A DNA stretch of 64,000 nucleotides from Ephydatia muelleri (lineage: Eukaryota > Porifera > Demospongiae > Spongillida > Spongillidae): positions 457,738 through 521,737 of the forward strand of contig JABACO010000007.1 in the NCBI GenBank assembly GCA_013339895.1, in the 5' to 3' direction. The notes beneath the pieces were generated by a model that worked only from the letters and a program-made list of their open reading frames with translations, had not been told where the DNA came from and did no database searches. Position 1 is the first letter of the stretch. The number at the start of each line of letters is the position of its first letter. The position numbers and the translations under genes were made by a program. Positions 11,423 through 23,855 of the stretch are shown piece after piece.

Positions 11423-12672
11423 CTTATGTCCAGCAATCCCGGACATGAATAATTGAATACCCGCGTCACGCGTATAAAATTTATTGAACGGGAAGTGAAT
11501 GGGGAAATGTCTACTAACAGGCACGGTTCTTGTACGGAAGCTAAATCTTAAGTCTACCAGGCAGATTATGGTAGTAATAATAATAGACTATCTTTTTCCC
11601 ATTCTGATCTCCGTTAAAATGTGTTCAGTACAAATTAGAAACGCAGTTTTGTGTTTATTACAGACTTTGTACATGGAACATGCCATTGTTGTGCTTGTTC
11701 TATTTATTTCCAATTACTTTGACAGAAATTTCAAGTCTACCGGATGGAATATGAAGGCTGAACTATTGAGATAACCTTCAGATCAAGTCGTATATTTTTG
11801 AGACCTACACACAAGATTAGAATGTCACTTTAGTGTACCCTACTTCAAAATCTGGGGCAATATATGATGAATTATTCATGAATAATACGTCACGTTTTCA
11901 ATGTACAATGTATTATGAGTAGCTGCCATAGAGCTAGAGCTGCCTGGCTTTGGACTTATTTAACATTGTAAACTGCAAGGCCGTACGCACACATTATCAA
12001 AAATAGCAGGACGTACCACTGCGTGACAACGTGCCGTATTCTACGCAGAGGGGGGTGGGGGGGTTGACGGTTCCCCTCCCCAAAGCGAGGTCACCTTCAC
12101 CATTGAGTAAGTATACCGTACAGGGGTGGATAAAGGGTCTGAAGCGTACAGCCCCCCCTCCCCCCCCCCCCACCTCCGCTTTTCGTATCGCCTGCAAACC
12201 CCTCTCCTGTGTCCGCCCTAGCTTGTCGTATGATGCATGTGAACCAAATTCGACCCTCTTCCTGAAGGCTGCGTACGCCCATGGGTATACAGAGCTATGC
12301 CATACCTGCATACGTACATAGCTGTATGCGGACACATATGCTGGTATTCGCGTACGCAGACCAGTATGCCACGCAAACACGTCTCATGAAAATAACCCGC
12401 AAACCAGTTATTTTTTTACAAATGATATCTGGATAGCGTCCTAACTCTGCATGGTCGTGGTGGTGGTGGTGGTGGTGTGACAATGCAGCAGATAATATAT
12501 ACGCATACACTGCCGTTGCGGAATTGATATATTATACGCGATCCGTTTCTTCGTTGTCCCTCCAGACGCGAGTGAAGTTTTTTTAATGATATTCATCAAT
12601 CATCAATCAATCCTATATTGAACCTGCTGCCGCAGGTTCAGATAGTGCTTATTCAGTTTTTTGCTTCTTAAA

Positions 12673-14919
12673 ATGGAATCAACGAATCACGGAGAAGGAC
12701 CAGTTGCCGCCAGCAAAAGACGGTATATACCATTGAATGATGTGCTTCCACCTTTGGAAACATTGGTGGTAGCAATTGAAGGATCCGTCGACCCTGATGG
12801 TGTCTGCTGTCTGTCCATACCCAATCGTGTATTGGGTGACTGGGCAAATAATCGAGAGAAGAATACAAGCTTCGTAGCACTAGCAAACGAGTACATCGTG
12901 GACGAAGCAATTACGCTGAATCCAGAAGCAGCGCGCTTAGAGGATTTACTTTACCGTAAATCACTTGGTGTGGTTTCAAAAGTAAGAGCTGCAAGAGGCG
13001 TGAATAGAAAGAATGCGCTACTTCGTTCCACCACGATAACTATCCTGAATGGTGAAACGATTTCTGCTGCGGATTTACAAAGCGAGCTAAACGAAGTTAC
13101 CTATATGAATGAAGAAGCGGATGCATTCATTGAAGGCTTGCAAGAAGAAGTGCAGGACCTAAAAGATGCGTTGAGTGAAGCCCAGGACTCACAGAACAAC
13201 CCAGGAGGTAAGATTGATGCAGTCAGCAACCGGCATGCACGAAGAAAAATCCAAGAGGTGTCTGAACATGCAAACAAGGCGTTGGAATTTTTGTCTACTT
13301 ATGGGCTTGTTGCAGAGTCGCTGAAAGTCCACACCACTTCTGGCAAGACGTTCTACATACCTTTCTCAGATGATGCGGCCTCCGAGAACGAGGACACTGT
13401 GGATTTGCGAGTTCTATACATTTTAGATAGGTATGGAGTAAGTGATGCCTTCTACCACGAACTTGCAATGCTTTTTAGCGAGTTACCGAGATCTCGTGCA
13501 GTTAAAAAAGCTCGTACGGATCTCAACCACACGATGCAACTAACACGCATCCCGGGACATGAAGGTGCCTATCGCTCTTTCGAACGGTCATTGTGCGAAC
13601 AATTATCCACCATGCATGGTAAGCATGAATGTGTTATGTACATGTATTCTAATACTTGCCTGTATGCAACAGATCGCTCAAGATGCTACAAGTTTTCAAC
13701 CTAACCAGAAAATTAAAGTTAGGATATCTGGTGACGGAGCAAAGTTTTCACGGACGTCAAGCTTTGTTTTGCTTTCGTACGCCATTCTGATGCCAGTTGG
13801 TCGCTATCTGTCTGGAATAGGTATAAATCTTAACGTGCCTGTGACTCAGCCTGAGACTCAGTGACTGTTTTATCTAGGCAACCATACCATCGCAGTTGTA
13901 AAAGGGGCTGAAGATTATGACACCATTTCCACAGCTTTCGCTGCAACTTTTCAAGAAATTGATGGTCTTCAGCAGCTAGGATTTGTTGCTGTCAATGGCG
14001 TGAGCTACAATATTGAACTTTTTTTTTCTTCTGACATGAAGGTTTGTGATGTAATGGTATTACAGGCATGCACATTTATGTTTCGTATGTGTTACAGTTC
14101 ATGCTCACAATGCTGGGCCTTAATGCAGCTAACTCCATTTATGCATGTCCAAAATGTACAGTGCACCGTGATTGCAGGTAAGTTACCAATACATTTGGCT
14201 AAACATGGTGTCAACCGATGTCACTATATAGGTGGGATGTGTCAAAGCCTGAATCGTATTACAGCACAACTATGGCCAGAACACTAGTTACCCTCAGGTA
14301 AAAATGCATGATCCTAGCTGACTTAAGTAGCATATGTCAGTTCTTAAATTTCTGCACAGACGTGCCTTTGCCTCTCATGGCAGAACTGCTGCTGTACACC
14401 AAGGGTCAGTTAATCATCCACTGACTGCCATTCCAGTGGACCACATGATGATTGATGAGCTGCACCTATTTCTGAGAATTTTTGATGTCATGTTAAGAAA
14501 CTTAATCAAAATGTCAGAGCCACATACACAGCAGCTTGTGGCATACATCAGGAGCTGTGGAGTCTCATTTAATATTTGGGAATGTGAATCGAGTGATGGA
14601 AAAGTTGAATGGACGTCGTTAACTGGGGAAGCCAAAAAGAAGGTTTTGAAGGTACAACACACCCTATAATTTATGTGTTCCAATTCTGCCTTTCCATATG
14701 CTAGCTACTTCCTTCCAAGATGAAAGATATCCCCTTACCAAATGCTTTTCTGGATGATGTAGTTCAGCTATGGAAGGTGAACTACTTCCCTCGATAGGCT
14801 AACAATAATGTTTTTTTATTCCTAAAAGGATTTTGAAGTTTTATACAACCTGTTGTCTAGTGAAACACCTCCACCAAATGCTGCAGATGACTTACATTTG
14901 AAGGTACACATCAACACAT

Positions 14920-14978
<59 letters not shown>

Positions 14979-15413
14979 TGTGACCAAATCAGCTTACATT
15001 CAGGCTAAAAGATGGATTCAACTCTTTCTGCGGATAAAGAGTGATGGTCACCAAAAGAAATTTGTAACTCCTTACTTTCATGTCATGGTGTACCATGTTC
15101 CTGATGCCATCCGACAGTATGGAAACATAAAACAATTCTCTTGCCAAGGTAAGTTTGTTAAGTTCTTAACATCATCTACATCAGTAACATTCATGTAGGT
15201 GTTGAGAAGCACAACGATGACTCCAAACGAAACTATTTTTCAAGTAATCGTTGGGATGCTCCTGCAGAAATCATGTTGGCTGAGCACAGGCTGGAGTTAC
15301 TACAACAGTATGCCAGAGAGAAGAGGCACTACACCAAACATGCTGCAGCATATTGGCATGAAGGAGGAATGCAGGAAACGCGATCTCAGATGCGAGAAAC
15401 TTTAAAATACTAA
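12673..15413 (+). pseudogene. Element 1 transposase (DDE type), left copy with splice-site frameshift
   Basis: The ATG at 12673 (MESTNHGEGP) opens a long first exon to about 13620. Further exons follow near 13673-13822, 13878-14040, 14098-14179, 14231-14298, 14360-14651, ~14704-14776, 14829-14902, 15003-15149 and 15199-15413. Candidate catalytic acids are Asp in ISGDGAKFS, Asp in FFSSDMKFML and Glu in QGVEKHNDDSKRNYF, with a Cys-x2-Cys pair (YACPKC) between the second and third. The last segment (PYFHVMVYHVPDAI..YG.I) resembles the end of RAG1/Transib-type transposases; that placement is inference. This copy has an extra CATG at the exon-1 donor compared with the other copy, which shifts the frame, so it is probably inactive. 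A (CA)n tract lies in the intron at about 14,925. Confidence 0.65.
14919..14974. repeat. (CA)n microsatellite in a transposase intron
   Basis: A perfect CA run, present as (GT)n at the same place in the inverted copy (54,620-54,672), so it predates the duplication. Confidence 0.95.
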
Positions 15414-15962
15414 CTTTGCAGCCATTGATGTATGACAGGAAAATAAGTTTAAAAAGTACAATCAATGCACAAGTGAAGTGATGGGGGGTAAACAAAATCA
15501 GGTTGTCAATAGGACTGAATGGTTGCTTTCCCAGGAATTAACAGTAGTACAATACCTGGAACCAGACAAAGGGATAATCTTGTTTGGGGATAAGTTGTAT
15601 ATAGAGGGGAGAGTTGCAGACAGGAGGCAGGCTTAACCTAATAACCTTAGACAAAGCTCCCTTTCAACATACTGTATGTTTCCCCATGCCCAATCTAAGC
15701 CTGGGAGGTATGCATTTACTTCCTAAATAAAAACACTCAACGTCCAGGGTCAGGCAGCTGCAGCACAGTATACATGTTTACAGAAAGGTGAAATAACTGC
15801 TCTACATGAGTAATTTCAGAGGTTGGTATACTTATTGCAATGTCTTTAAGTATAGCTGTCTTTTTTAGTACAGTGTACACATCAACACAGTGTTTTGGAC
15901 TACTGATATCATATTTATAAGAAATGACATTATGATTCAGGCAATGATAAGAGTATAATACA

Positions 15963-16704
15963 TCACACAATATACTTCACAAGACGCATGTACACTTTTT
16001 CCTCAAAGTATCTCTTCTTTAACTTTAAAGTACCATCTTCCTCTCTATTGAAAAGTTTCTTGGACCATCTTATTGCACTTTTCATTTCCACTGGAAAATG
16101 GATGCGACAACCGTCCCCAAGATGATCAAAAACTGTGTCCCAACCAGGTGTAAAAAAGATAGGATTGAAGTCTTCCAAATTAAAGGATTTGTAACCTCTT
16201 TTTGACTCTCTGCTAGTAACACCTTTGCGTCCAAAAAGAAAATGGAACACATCAATTCTAAATTCAAAAGATATAAATCTTTTCCGTCTTGTTCCTGTGG
16301 ACAGTGAAAGCTGGACGTCCCTCATCATTCTGCTGACACAGCTTAGTACCAAGCGGGATGAAGGTTTTGGGACGTGAAATGTCCTAAAGAAAAGATTCTC
16401 TTACTACATAAAATGAAGTACGAAATCCATACTTTAAAAGATACGGTGTAAGGTCTTTCTGCGCAACCCAGGAGGCATCCTGGATAGGCCATCCTTTCCA
16501 CAAGACTAGGAATTCCTTTTGAGCACCCTGGTAAGGATTAATGATAGAGTTTTTACTAGGATTATGTCTACCTTTGTTCTTGACGTTACGATCCTCTCGA
16601 CTGGATAATAAGCCATTGCGCGCGTAAGTGTGAAGGACGAGGGCTCTAAATTCTATCCCCTCATCCCCCTTCCATGGGCGCTTGTAGTTACGCACCCTAT
16701 ACAT
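15963..16704 (-). CDS. Chromodomain-like accessory ORF of element 1 (probably two exons or frameshifted)
   Basis: On the minus strand the ORF starting at 16704 (MYRVRNYKRPWKGDEG) contains EFLVLWKGWPIQDASWVAQ, which fits the chromodomain core (Y/F-L-V-x-W-K-G-W-P...W). It ends at 16384. The ORF 16352-15963 continues with LSLSTGTRRKRFISFEF and EDFNPIFFTPGWD. The two are separated by a stop and a candidate 21-bp GT...AG gap too short for a normal intron, so either the frame is broken or other sites are used. Chromodomains bind methylated histone tails and in transposons may guide insertion; that role is inference. The whole region is deleted from the inverted copy. Confidence 0.45.
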
Positions 16705-16809
16705 TATTGCATACTACATAATACTATACTTGGAAAGTGTCATACGAGGACATCACGTTTACAGCGCTATTTGGACCACTACGATCGGAGAATATCTAGA
16801 GGTATGCAA

Positions 16810-16991
16810 GGAGCCTACACGATCGCCGTGCCGTCTGCATCAAGAAGGGAGGTGTAATTGTTGGTCATGTACCACGTGAATTAACAGCAATTCAGGTTAA
16901 ATTCATCGATCACGGTGACGCTATCAGCTGCAGGGTGCGAGGGAGACCACAACAAGGACAAGGATTAGAAGTTCCGTGTTCCTATATATGA
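16810..16991 (+). CDS. Small conserved ORF of element 1 (GHVPREL...GLEVPC type), start uncertain
   Basis: The frame ending at the TGA 16989-16991 reads GGVIVGHVPRELTAIQVKF, then DHGDAISCRVRG and GQGLEVPCSYI. The spacing GHVPRE - (I)xCxV - GLE(V/I)PC recurs, as I recall, in uncharacterised transposon-linked ORFs of invertebrates and has a HIRAN-like flavour; that assignment is tentative. Its first exon is not clear. It lies head to head with the chromodomain-like ORF, suggesting a shared divergent promoter near 16,700-16,800. Absent from the deleted inverted copy. Confidence 0.4.
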
Positions 16992-17206
16992 GCAGGAAAG
17001 AAGAAACTATTAACTGCAATGCAAAAGTACCTAAGCACACTGCATGTATCCATAGATAGTATGGAGTGATATGCAATGAACTGTACTGTGTTGTTCAGTG
17101 CTATATACTGGCACGTAGCTGTGTGATGATCCAGACTCATGCCCAATGTAGTTACCATGAATACATGTACATGTATATACTGCAATGTTGTTTACAATGA
17201 GTTGCA

Positions 17207-17655
17207 ATGTTTAGAATGAGCTCTGCATGATGTTGCCTGCAGGAGTTCATAATGATTGCATGCCTTCAAACATACACGGGCCTATGAACTTTTAATGGGT
17301 GTGAAAAAATAGTGCGTTCCAACAGATAATCATGTAGCGGGCTTTACGTGTACCACATGCATGTATCCACCTCATCCTGACTTAATTCAGCTGATCAATG
17401 TGAAAGCAGTTCAGGAATTGATTCTCTGGCCGCGGCTAGACCATGCTGTGAATAAGGTCTATAAGTTGTCTGCACTTATGACCTATATATATTGTCTCTC
17501 TTGTTACTCCTGTACTATAGATGTTTTGAATGAGCTCTGCATGATGTTGCCTGCAGGCGTTCATAATGTTTGCCTTCAAACATCCACTGACCTATGAATG
17601 TGATAAAATGGTGCATTCCAACAGATAATCATGTACATGTAGCGGGCTTTTCCAC
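17207..17655. repeat. Direct duplication ~130 bp inside element 1 (17,207-17,345 and 17,523-17,655)
   Basis: Both units share GAATGAGCTCTGCATGATGT, TGCCTGCAGG, GCCTTCAAACAT and CCAACAGATAATCATGTA. Both are also present in the inverted copy (53,080-53,215 and 53,370-53,505), so the duplication is older than the second copy. Confidence 0.85.
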
Positions 17656-18832
17656 TGTACTTTTGTGAACCTGATGTATAGCAACCAGTTATTTCAGGGT
17701 TTTACATGTAGCTGTTCATATGTGTGCATGATATGACGCTTTCCTATATATTTTATAAATCATAATTGTACATCTCCTTGTAATCAATCACACATGTTAC
17801 ACAACTGCTATGGACTTCCTATTTTCTGCGCATCATATACTACACATCAAGTTTGCTGTATGGTAAAATGCATATTGTGGGATCTTGCTTTAACTTCGTG
17901 TTTTTATCCCCGAATCCCACGATTATTAAGACCCACCATGGATTTTTGCTGATATGACCAAATTGCACCTCTCATTAAAAACGATACAGATGGGGAAATA
18001 ATCGTGAGCTACATGTATACAACAGAAATTTCTCCATGGGCTGTTTGATAGCTTCGAACGCTTTGGCTTAAAACGTACTCGAACGAAACTGTAAAACACC
18101 ATCATTCCCGCCTGATGTAGCGACACCTCGTGTTAAAATACTCAATCGGTTACTGAGTTTCATGATTAGTTCCACTATTGTGTCGCGTGAGAAATGCACG
18201 AAATGACTTGGTATCAGGGAACTAATAAAACGCTCAACTAAATTTGCGCATGGTATGTAGGATATAGGTTTGATAGTGTTTCGGCAACAACAAAAACATG
18301 TCAGGACCTGTTATTATTATACACTAGTCTGGCACGCAGAATTTTTAATTTGCGCACTTGCGCTGCATCAATCCACATAAGCATGGGCGTACCGTAGTTG
18401 TATCGTGAAGACTCGTTTTTATCTTTGCACAATGTATCGATATTATCTCTGGTATCGTACTATTTGAGAGCAGAAGTCTCGTGAGCAGACGACACATCAA
18501 ATGACGCAAGGTATTACATAATGACATACGTTTATGAATAAAATTAATTATGCTCGGTTGTAATGAATTTGTCTTGAATTTAGTTCATGGATGCTTAATG
18601 TTCTTTTCATGATACACGTATATTATAATCAGACTGATTTTTAGCGAATACTGAACGTGTTTGGAATTCAATTTGAAAAAAATAATTTTAGTTAATTGAT
18701 TTGAATTAATAATTTCTTGTCTTGCAACATGATAAATCATTTAAAAAGGTGACAAATTTATTGGTGAAATCAGAATTCTCAAATCTCTATCACAACTTTA
18801 CATATTCACTCATGTCCTCCATTTCTGGCCAT
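17656..18832. other. 3' non-coding part of element 1
   Basis: AT-rich, with no ORF I can support. It matches 51,867-53,060 in reverse complement closely and includes GATCTTGCTTTAACTTCGTG and the terminal hairpin. Confidence 0.6.
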
Positions 18833-18839
18833 GTGAGTG

Positions 18840-20455
18840 AAGTAGAAATAAAGATTAAAGAAATAAAAATATATAATAGTTAACTGAACATAAGAGAGAT
18901 GAGTGTACTGGATATATCTCAATTTCGTACCTGTAAAAAAGAAAATAAAACTAGTACACTTCAGCCATTATTGTTTAGAGAATGATGCATAAGTGTTTTT
19001 CAATCATGTACATGATAAAAAGTGAATTTCACAGACAAATAACGCTGCTCGTGTGTCCAGAGATTTTCTGCAGAGGGGGAGGAGGTAGGAAAAGGAAGGG
19101 AGATGAGAAGAGATACAGGGACACATAGCTTTAAGCTGCATGGGCCCTGGTACTTAATTAGCGGTTAAATCGACCTGGCACACTCTAAGTGTGACTGCAT
19201 ACTTCCTCTATACACCAGGTCCTGTGTGAGGAGAAAAAGAAATGGGATGAGAGAGGAATGAGTGGGTGATACTAGTCAAATGAACATAAGAGACATGCTG
19301 ATATATTGAGTGTACTCAATTTCGTACCTGTAAAATCAGCCAAAAAGTGAATTTCACAGACAAATATAAGCTTGGCGGCATCCGTTAATATTGCTTGTGT
19401 GCCCTGTGTCTTTTTAGTCTCGAGCTGTCACTGCATAGCATTAGCCAAGATAGCTACTTGTTGCTGTATATGATAAAAGCCATGCTCATGGAAGTTAAGG
19501 ATTAGGAATAACTTACTGTTTTGGTGGTGTTGTATGGGCTGGATGTCTTTGTGTAGGTTTTAACGAAAAATCACATATCTTGTAGGGACAGCATCTCTTT
19601 GTTATATCCTCACATGTCTTTAAGCTGTCTGGCTTGTCATTGTGTGCATGTCTTTTTGCGGTAAAAAGACATGCCTACATTTCGTCATCTGAGGGTACAT
19701 GTAAGTGCAAACACACTAACCTTAAATAAATTGATTCCCTCCAATAGAAATACACAGTCGCCAAACCCTGTCTTAGAGGTGGATATACATACAGGTGTAT
19801 GTCATCTGAGGGTAAGTGCAAGCACACTGACCTATGAGAATACATGCATGGTCTCCAATCACCTTGGAGAGGTGTGCATCTACACCCTATAAGAATAGAT
19901 ATATCATCTGAGAGTAAGTGCAAACACACATGATACATGTACATTGACCTTAAATTATCACACAGATTCTCTCCAATAGAAACACATTGTCACCAGTCTT
20001 CCTCCGAGAGTTGTGCATCAGCACCTTTGAAACACACTGAAAGAACAGTTTTACATCCTCCCCCAATTACTAGTACCCATGGGACCAGATGAACATAAGT
20101 CTTGGTATATGGGTTTGCAAAATGACCTGACGCAACTAGTTTAGAGCCGAGTAGAAACTTAGACTGCCAGAAAACACAGCAATTCATGTTATCGCTAAAT
20201 CTAAGTGACCAACACACTCGTCAGTTCACCGTAGTCTGTTCATTGATTGCGAAGTAAGGAAGGAGCGTTTAATAGACCAAACTGAGTAGAGCGCTACCGG
20301 GGTAACGGTCATGAAACGATTAACTGCAAATAGTATTTTAATCTTACCTGTACCTGTGCTAATTAAATACAGCTACGAATCCGTTCAATCGTCGATATCA
20401 ATCCTCACGCGGCGCCAGTATAGAACTTACTCGCTTCTCTTTCCATGCCTCCAGA
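18840..20455 (+). repeat. Left inverted arm, inner part
   Basis: Pairs with 28,020-29,668 in reverse complement. Shared landmarks are the AAAAAGACATG / TGTCTTTTTACCGC hairpin near 19,660, the CATCTGAGGGTA segments (19,688-19,915) and GTACCAGGGCCC. No conserved coding potential was seen. Confidence 0.85.
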
Positions 20456-21837
20456 GGGTGAAAACACTATGTACAGAATTGCTCAATAATTTTTATGCCC
20501 ATACCATAGTACGGCTTCTATACCTATAAAGTACACGAATAACAAGTCTTAATTAGCACCTTGCACCACACCATACAGTTATCCCGCCCATGATTCAGGA
20601 ATCTATACAGGGGACAGTAGAAGGAAGATTGGGGTTCAGTGATCCACCCCAACAGTATGCCTGTTAGTTCAGTTGCATCAAGATTCTACCTGACCGATAC
20701 TAGCAGACGCTACAGTGATAGGGGATATCTAGTCGTAGTATCTGAACTGGTATTAGGACGCGCAAGTGATGTTGGCTCATCTAGCTATAGTGTTAGGTTA
20801 CAAAATGAAATATGAAATCCCAACCATGTGTTCCAGTGTACACACATGTCAGTATATGTTCTATGAAAGCTTTCGACATGAACCATCGTAATTGCTGCAT
20901 GGCTAGCACTCATGTACTGATACACATATAAAAATGCACTCACAGACAAGCTATGAGAGAAATGAAATGTATATGTATGAATTGTAGGCACCAATTAAGC
21001 ACAGCATTTGTCAAATAATATATTTGATAATTGCGAGAATATACGAAATCCCTTATTTACATACTTTTAGTAAATTGGTGCCTACAAATCCTACATCACC
21101 AATTTAAAATATTATGACATTGCCGAGCTAAATTTGTGGTACACGTTCTGTCAATATACATGGTGCATGGTTTGCAAAAGGCAGATTAAACATATCACGT
21201 GCATGCGCGTCACGTACATGTACTAAGACTGAGAACAAGAAGGCCGTGGAATGGTATAGGTTATGTTATGCACTTATCAATGCCACCCGGTACCCCTCCC
21301 CCCGGTACGGGCAAAGGTCGGGGTTTGACATCGCGTCATATCTACTGCGGTATGCTGTCAAATCCTCCCTATCTAAGGGGTCGGGGTTTGACCATAGGTT
21401 TTGATGTATAGTTTTAATTGCTCTGTTTTTAAAACAGAGCAATTAAAACAATATTCTCCTCTGAAAAGATGTTGTAAAAGACTAGACACACTGTCCTTTG
21501 CCCCAGTATGAATTAATTTAGGTACACACCCCTGAGATGATAAGGAGGGAACGAGCTTATAAAGTGGTGTGCTTATAAGGAGGGCAGACTGTACATGGAA
21601 ATGTACATGCATGCATGCGTAACGTCATCAAGTATAATAACAGTGCGGTACGCGGTACATCTCTTTGATGTAGCAGCAACTTGTTGCTTCAAATTAGGAA
21701 GGCTTTCCAACTTTCGACTTGTTGCTATCAACAAATCAACTCGTATCATACACGAGTCAACTCAAGTCGACCAAACCACATAATCGCACAATCAATTTGT
21801 TGCAAGCAACAAATCAACCGGAAGTTGACCCATGTAT

Positions 21838-21985
21838 GCCGGTGTCATAGGGTATACGGTCCGGCCCAATTTTCGGTCCCCCCCCGGACCCAACTCCCTA
21901 GGGAATACGGTCCGTCTAAAATATTGTACATCCAGGGAATACAGTCCGGGGGAGGAGGCGGACTCAATTCCCTGATAGAATGGAG
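21838..21985 (+). repeat. Partial third copy of the outer transposon terminus
   Basis: GCCGGTGTCATAGGGTATAC followed by GGTCCGGCCCAATTTTCGGT and CCTAGGGAATACGGTCC matches the ends at 10,905 and 30,190. It sits in the interior of the fold-back element. Confidence 0.8.
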
Positions 21986-22059
21986 ATTTGATTTTGACGA
22001 CCCAGTTTATAGCATGTATAATTAAAAAGAGAAATCGATTCTCACCGAAATCGACATGC

Positions 22060-22520
22060 ACAGACAGAAGTTCTAATTGATAATGAACGTAAAAGGAGAA
22101 ATCGATTCTCATCGAAATCGCAACCGTTATGAAAACAATTTAAACACAGGACAGAAGTTCTAATTGATAATGTTATAATGAAAACAATTTAAAACCAAGA
22201 CAGAAGTTCTTTCACGATATCATGTAATTTATAAACACAAGACAGAATTTATATAATGAAAGCAATTTAAACTCAAACAGAAGTTATATAATGAAACCAA
22301 GATAGAAGTTCTTTCACGACATCAGATAATGAATAGCTGATTGTTCGTACGATTTTTCTGGACTGTGGTTCATCCAGACAGAATTTATATAATGAAAGCA
22401 ATTTAAACTCAAGACAGAAGTTATATAATGAAACCAAGATAGAAGTTCTTTCACGACATCAGATGTTTAATGTAATGAATAGCTGATTGTTCATACGATG
22501 TTTCTGGACTGTGGTTCATC
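22060..22520. repeat. Irregular tandem repeats (GACAGAAGTTCT, TCACGACATCAGAT)
   Basis: Mixed copies of GACAGAAGTTCT..., ATATAATGAAA and TTTCACGACATCAGATAATG occur between the arms of the fold-back element. Confidence 0.7.
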
Positions 22521-23855
22521 CTTTGCAGGAGCGTGATCATTAGCTACAATGTAAAGAATAGCTAGATTCCTATTTGTCACCTCAAATGATTTTGACATCC
22601 TTTACCTCAGGGTAGAGGACATCCCAAGCGCTTGAGGGCCCTTAAAACCTTCATCTATTGCAATCCCGAACAAGAAGTGTTGGACTGCCTCTACCTGTAC
22701 GATAAAAAAACATAACAATTTTACGGCAGTGCTCAGTCTCAGACGTTCATAACATAACCTATACCATTCCACGGCCTTCTTGTTCTCAGTCTTAGTACAT
22801 GTACGTGACGCGCATGCACGTGATTTATTATTAAGATTTGTTTAATCTGCCTTTTGCAAACCATGCACCATGTATATTGACAGAACGTGTACCACAGATT
22901 TAGCTCGGAAATGTGTATAATTCATAATATTTTAAATTGGTGATGTAGGATTTGTAGGCACCAATTTACTAAAAGTATGTAAATAAGGGATTTCGTATAT
23001 TCTCGCAATTATCAAATAGTTATTTGACAAATGCTATGCTTAATTGGTGCCTACAATTCATACATAACCAATTTATACATTTCATTTCTCTCATAGCTTG
23101 TCTGTGAGTGCATTTTTATATGTGTATCAGTACATGAGTGCTAGCCATGCAGCAATTACGATGGTTCATGTCGAAAGCTTTCATAGAACATATACTGACA
23201 TGTGTGTACACTGGAACACATGGTTGGAATTTCATATTTCATTTTGTAACCGAACACTATAGCTAGATGAGCCAACATCGCTTGCGTGTCCTAATACCAG
23301 TTCAGATACTACGACTAGATATCCCCTATCACTGTAGCGTCTGCTAGTATCGGTCAGGTAGGATCTTGATGCACTGAACTAACAGTCATACTGTTGGGGT
23401 GGATCACTGAACCCCAATCTTTCCTTCTACTGTCCCCTGTATAGATTCCTGAATCATGGGCGGGATAAACTGTATGGTGTGGTGCAAGGTGCTAATTAAG
23501 ACTTGTTATTCGTGTACTTTATACTTATAAGTGGTATAGAAGCCGTACTATGGTATGGGCATAAAAATTATTGAGCAATTCTATACATAGTGTTTTCACC
23601 CTCCACGGCTGTTTGCGGCTGGAAACTAGGTTTATAATTGGAATATTCGGTAATAGAAAACAATGATGAAGACCTAATTATGTCTGATGTATGTTCCAAC
23701 GTTGTTGGTACTCTTCTGTGTGTTGCAAATGGACATATAGTATATTAAATAGCGTCCTACACGACTGTAGACTATTATACACTCGTCATGCATGCTCTAC
23801 ATTAAACCCATGCATTATGCGCAGCGTGTTTACATAAGGCCACGCGGAAGACATA

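Larger units (their letters stand above)
11426..18832 (+). mobile_element. Element 1, left copy: DNA transposon with hairpin termini, DDE transposase and accessory ORFs
   Basis: The boundaries are where this copy and the inverted copy at 51867-58209 stop matching. The left end is ATGTCCAGCAATCCCGGACA; the right end, in reverse complement, is ATGGCCAGAAATGGAGGACA. They are imperfect terminal inverted repeats and each is itself a small hairpin (ATGTCC...GGACAT). Relative to the empty site in the opposite arm, an extra CTT lies on the left and about GTGAGTG on the right, with no clear target-site duplication. Contents: transposase (12673-15413, +), chromodomain-like ORF (15963-16704, -), a small conserved ORF (to 16991, +), then long non-coding DNA with a direct duplication. 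Confidence 0.8.
20456..23601. mobile_element. Fold-back element with ~850-bp inverted arms nested in the RAG1-like transposon
   Basis: The termini GGGTGAAAACACTATGTA (20456) and TACATAGTGTTTTCACCC (to 23601) are exact inverted repeats. Pairing continues inward to about 21,270 / 22,750 (for example GCATGGCTAGCACTCATGTA against TACATGAGTGCTAGCCATGC). The right outer arm has a continuous GCCTCCAGAGGCACGGCTG at 28,010-28,030, matching the pre-insertion sequence. No transposase is visible, so it is non-autonomous. Target-site duplication is ambiguous (CCTCCAGA left, TCCACGGC right). Confidence 0.75.

Noticed and set aside
21199-23240. Short ORFs inside the fold-back element
   Set aside because: They lie in the inverted arms, differ between arms and show no motif.
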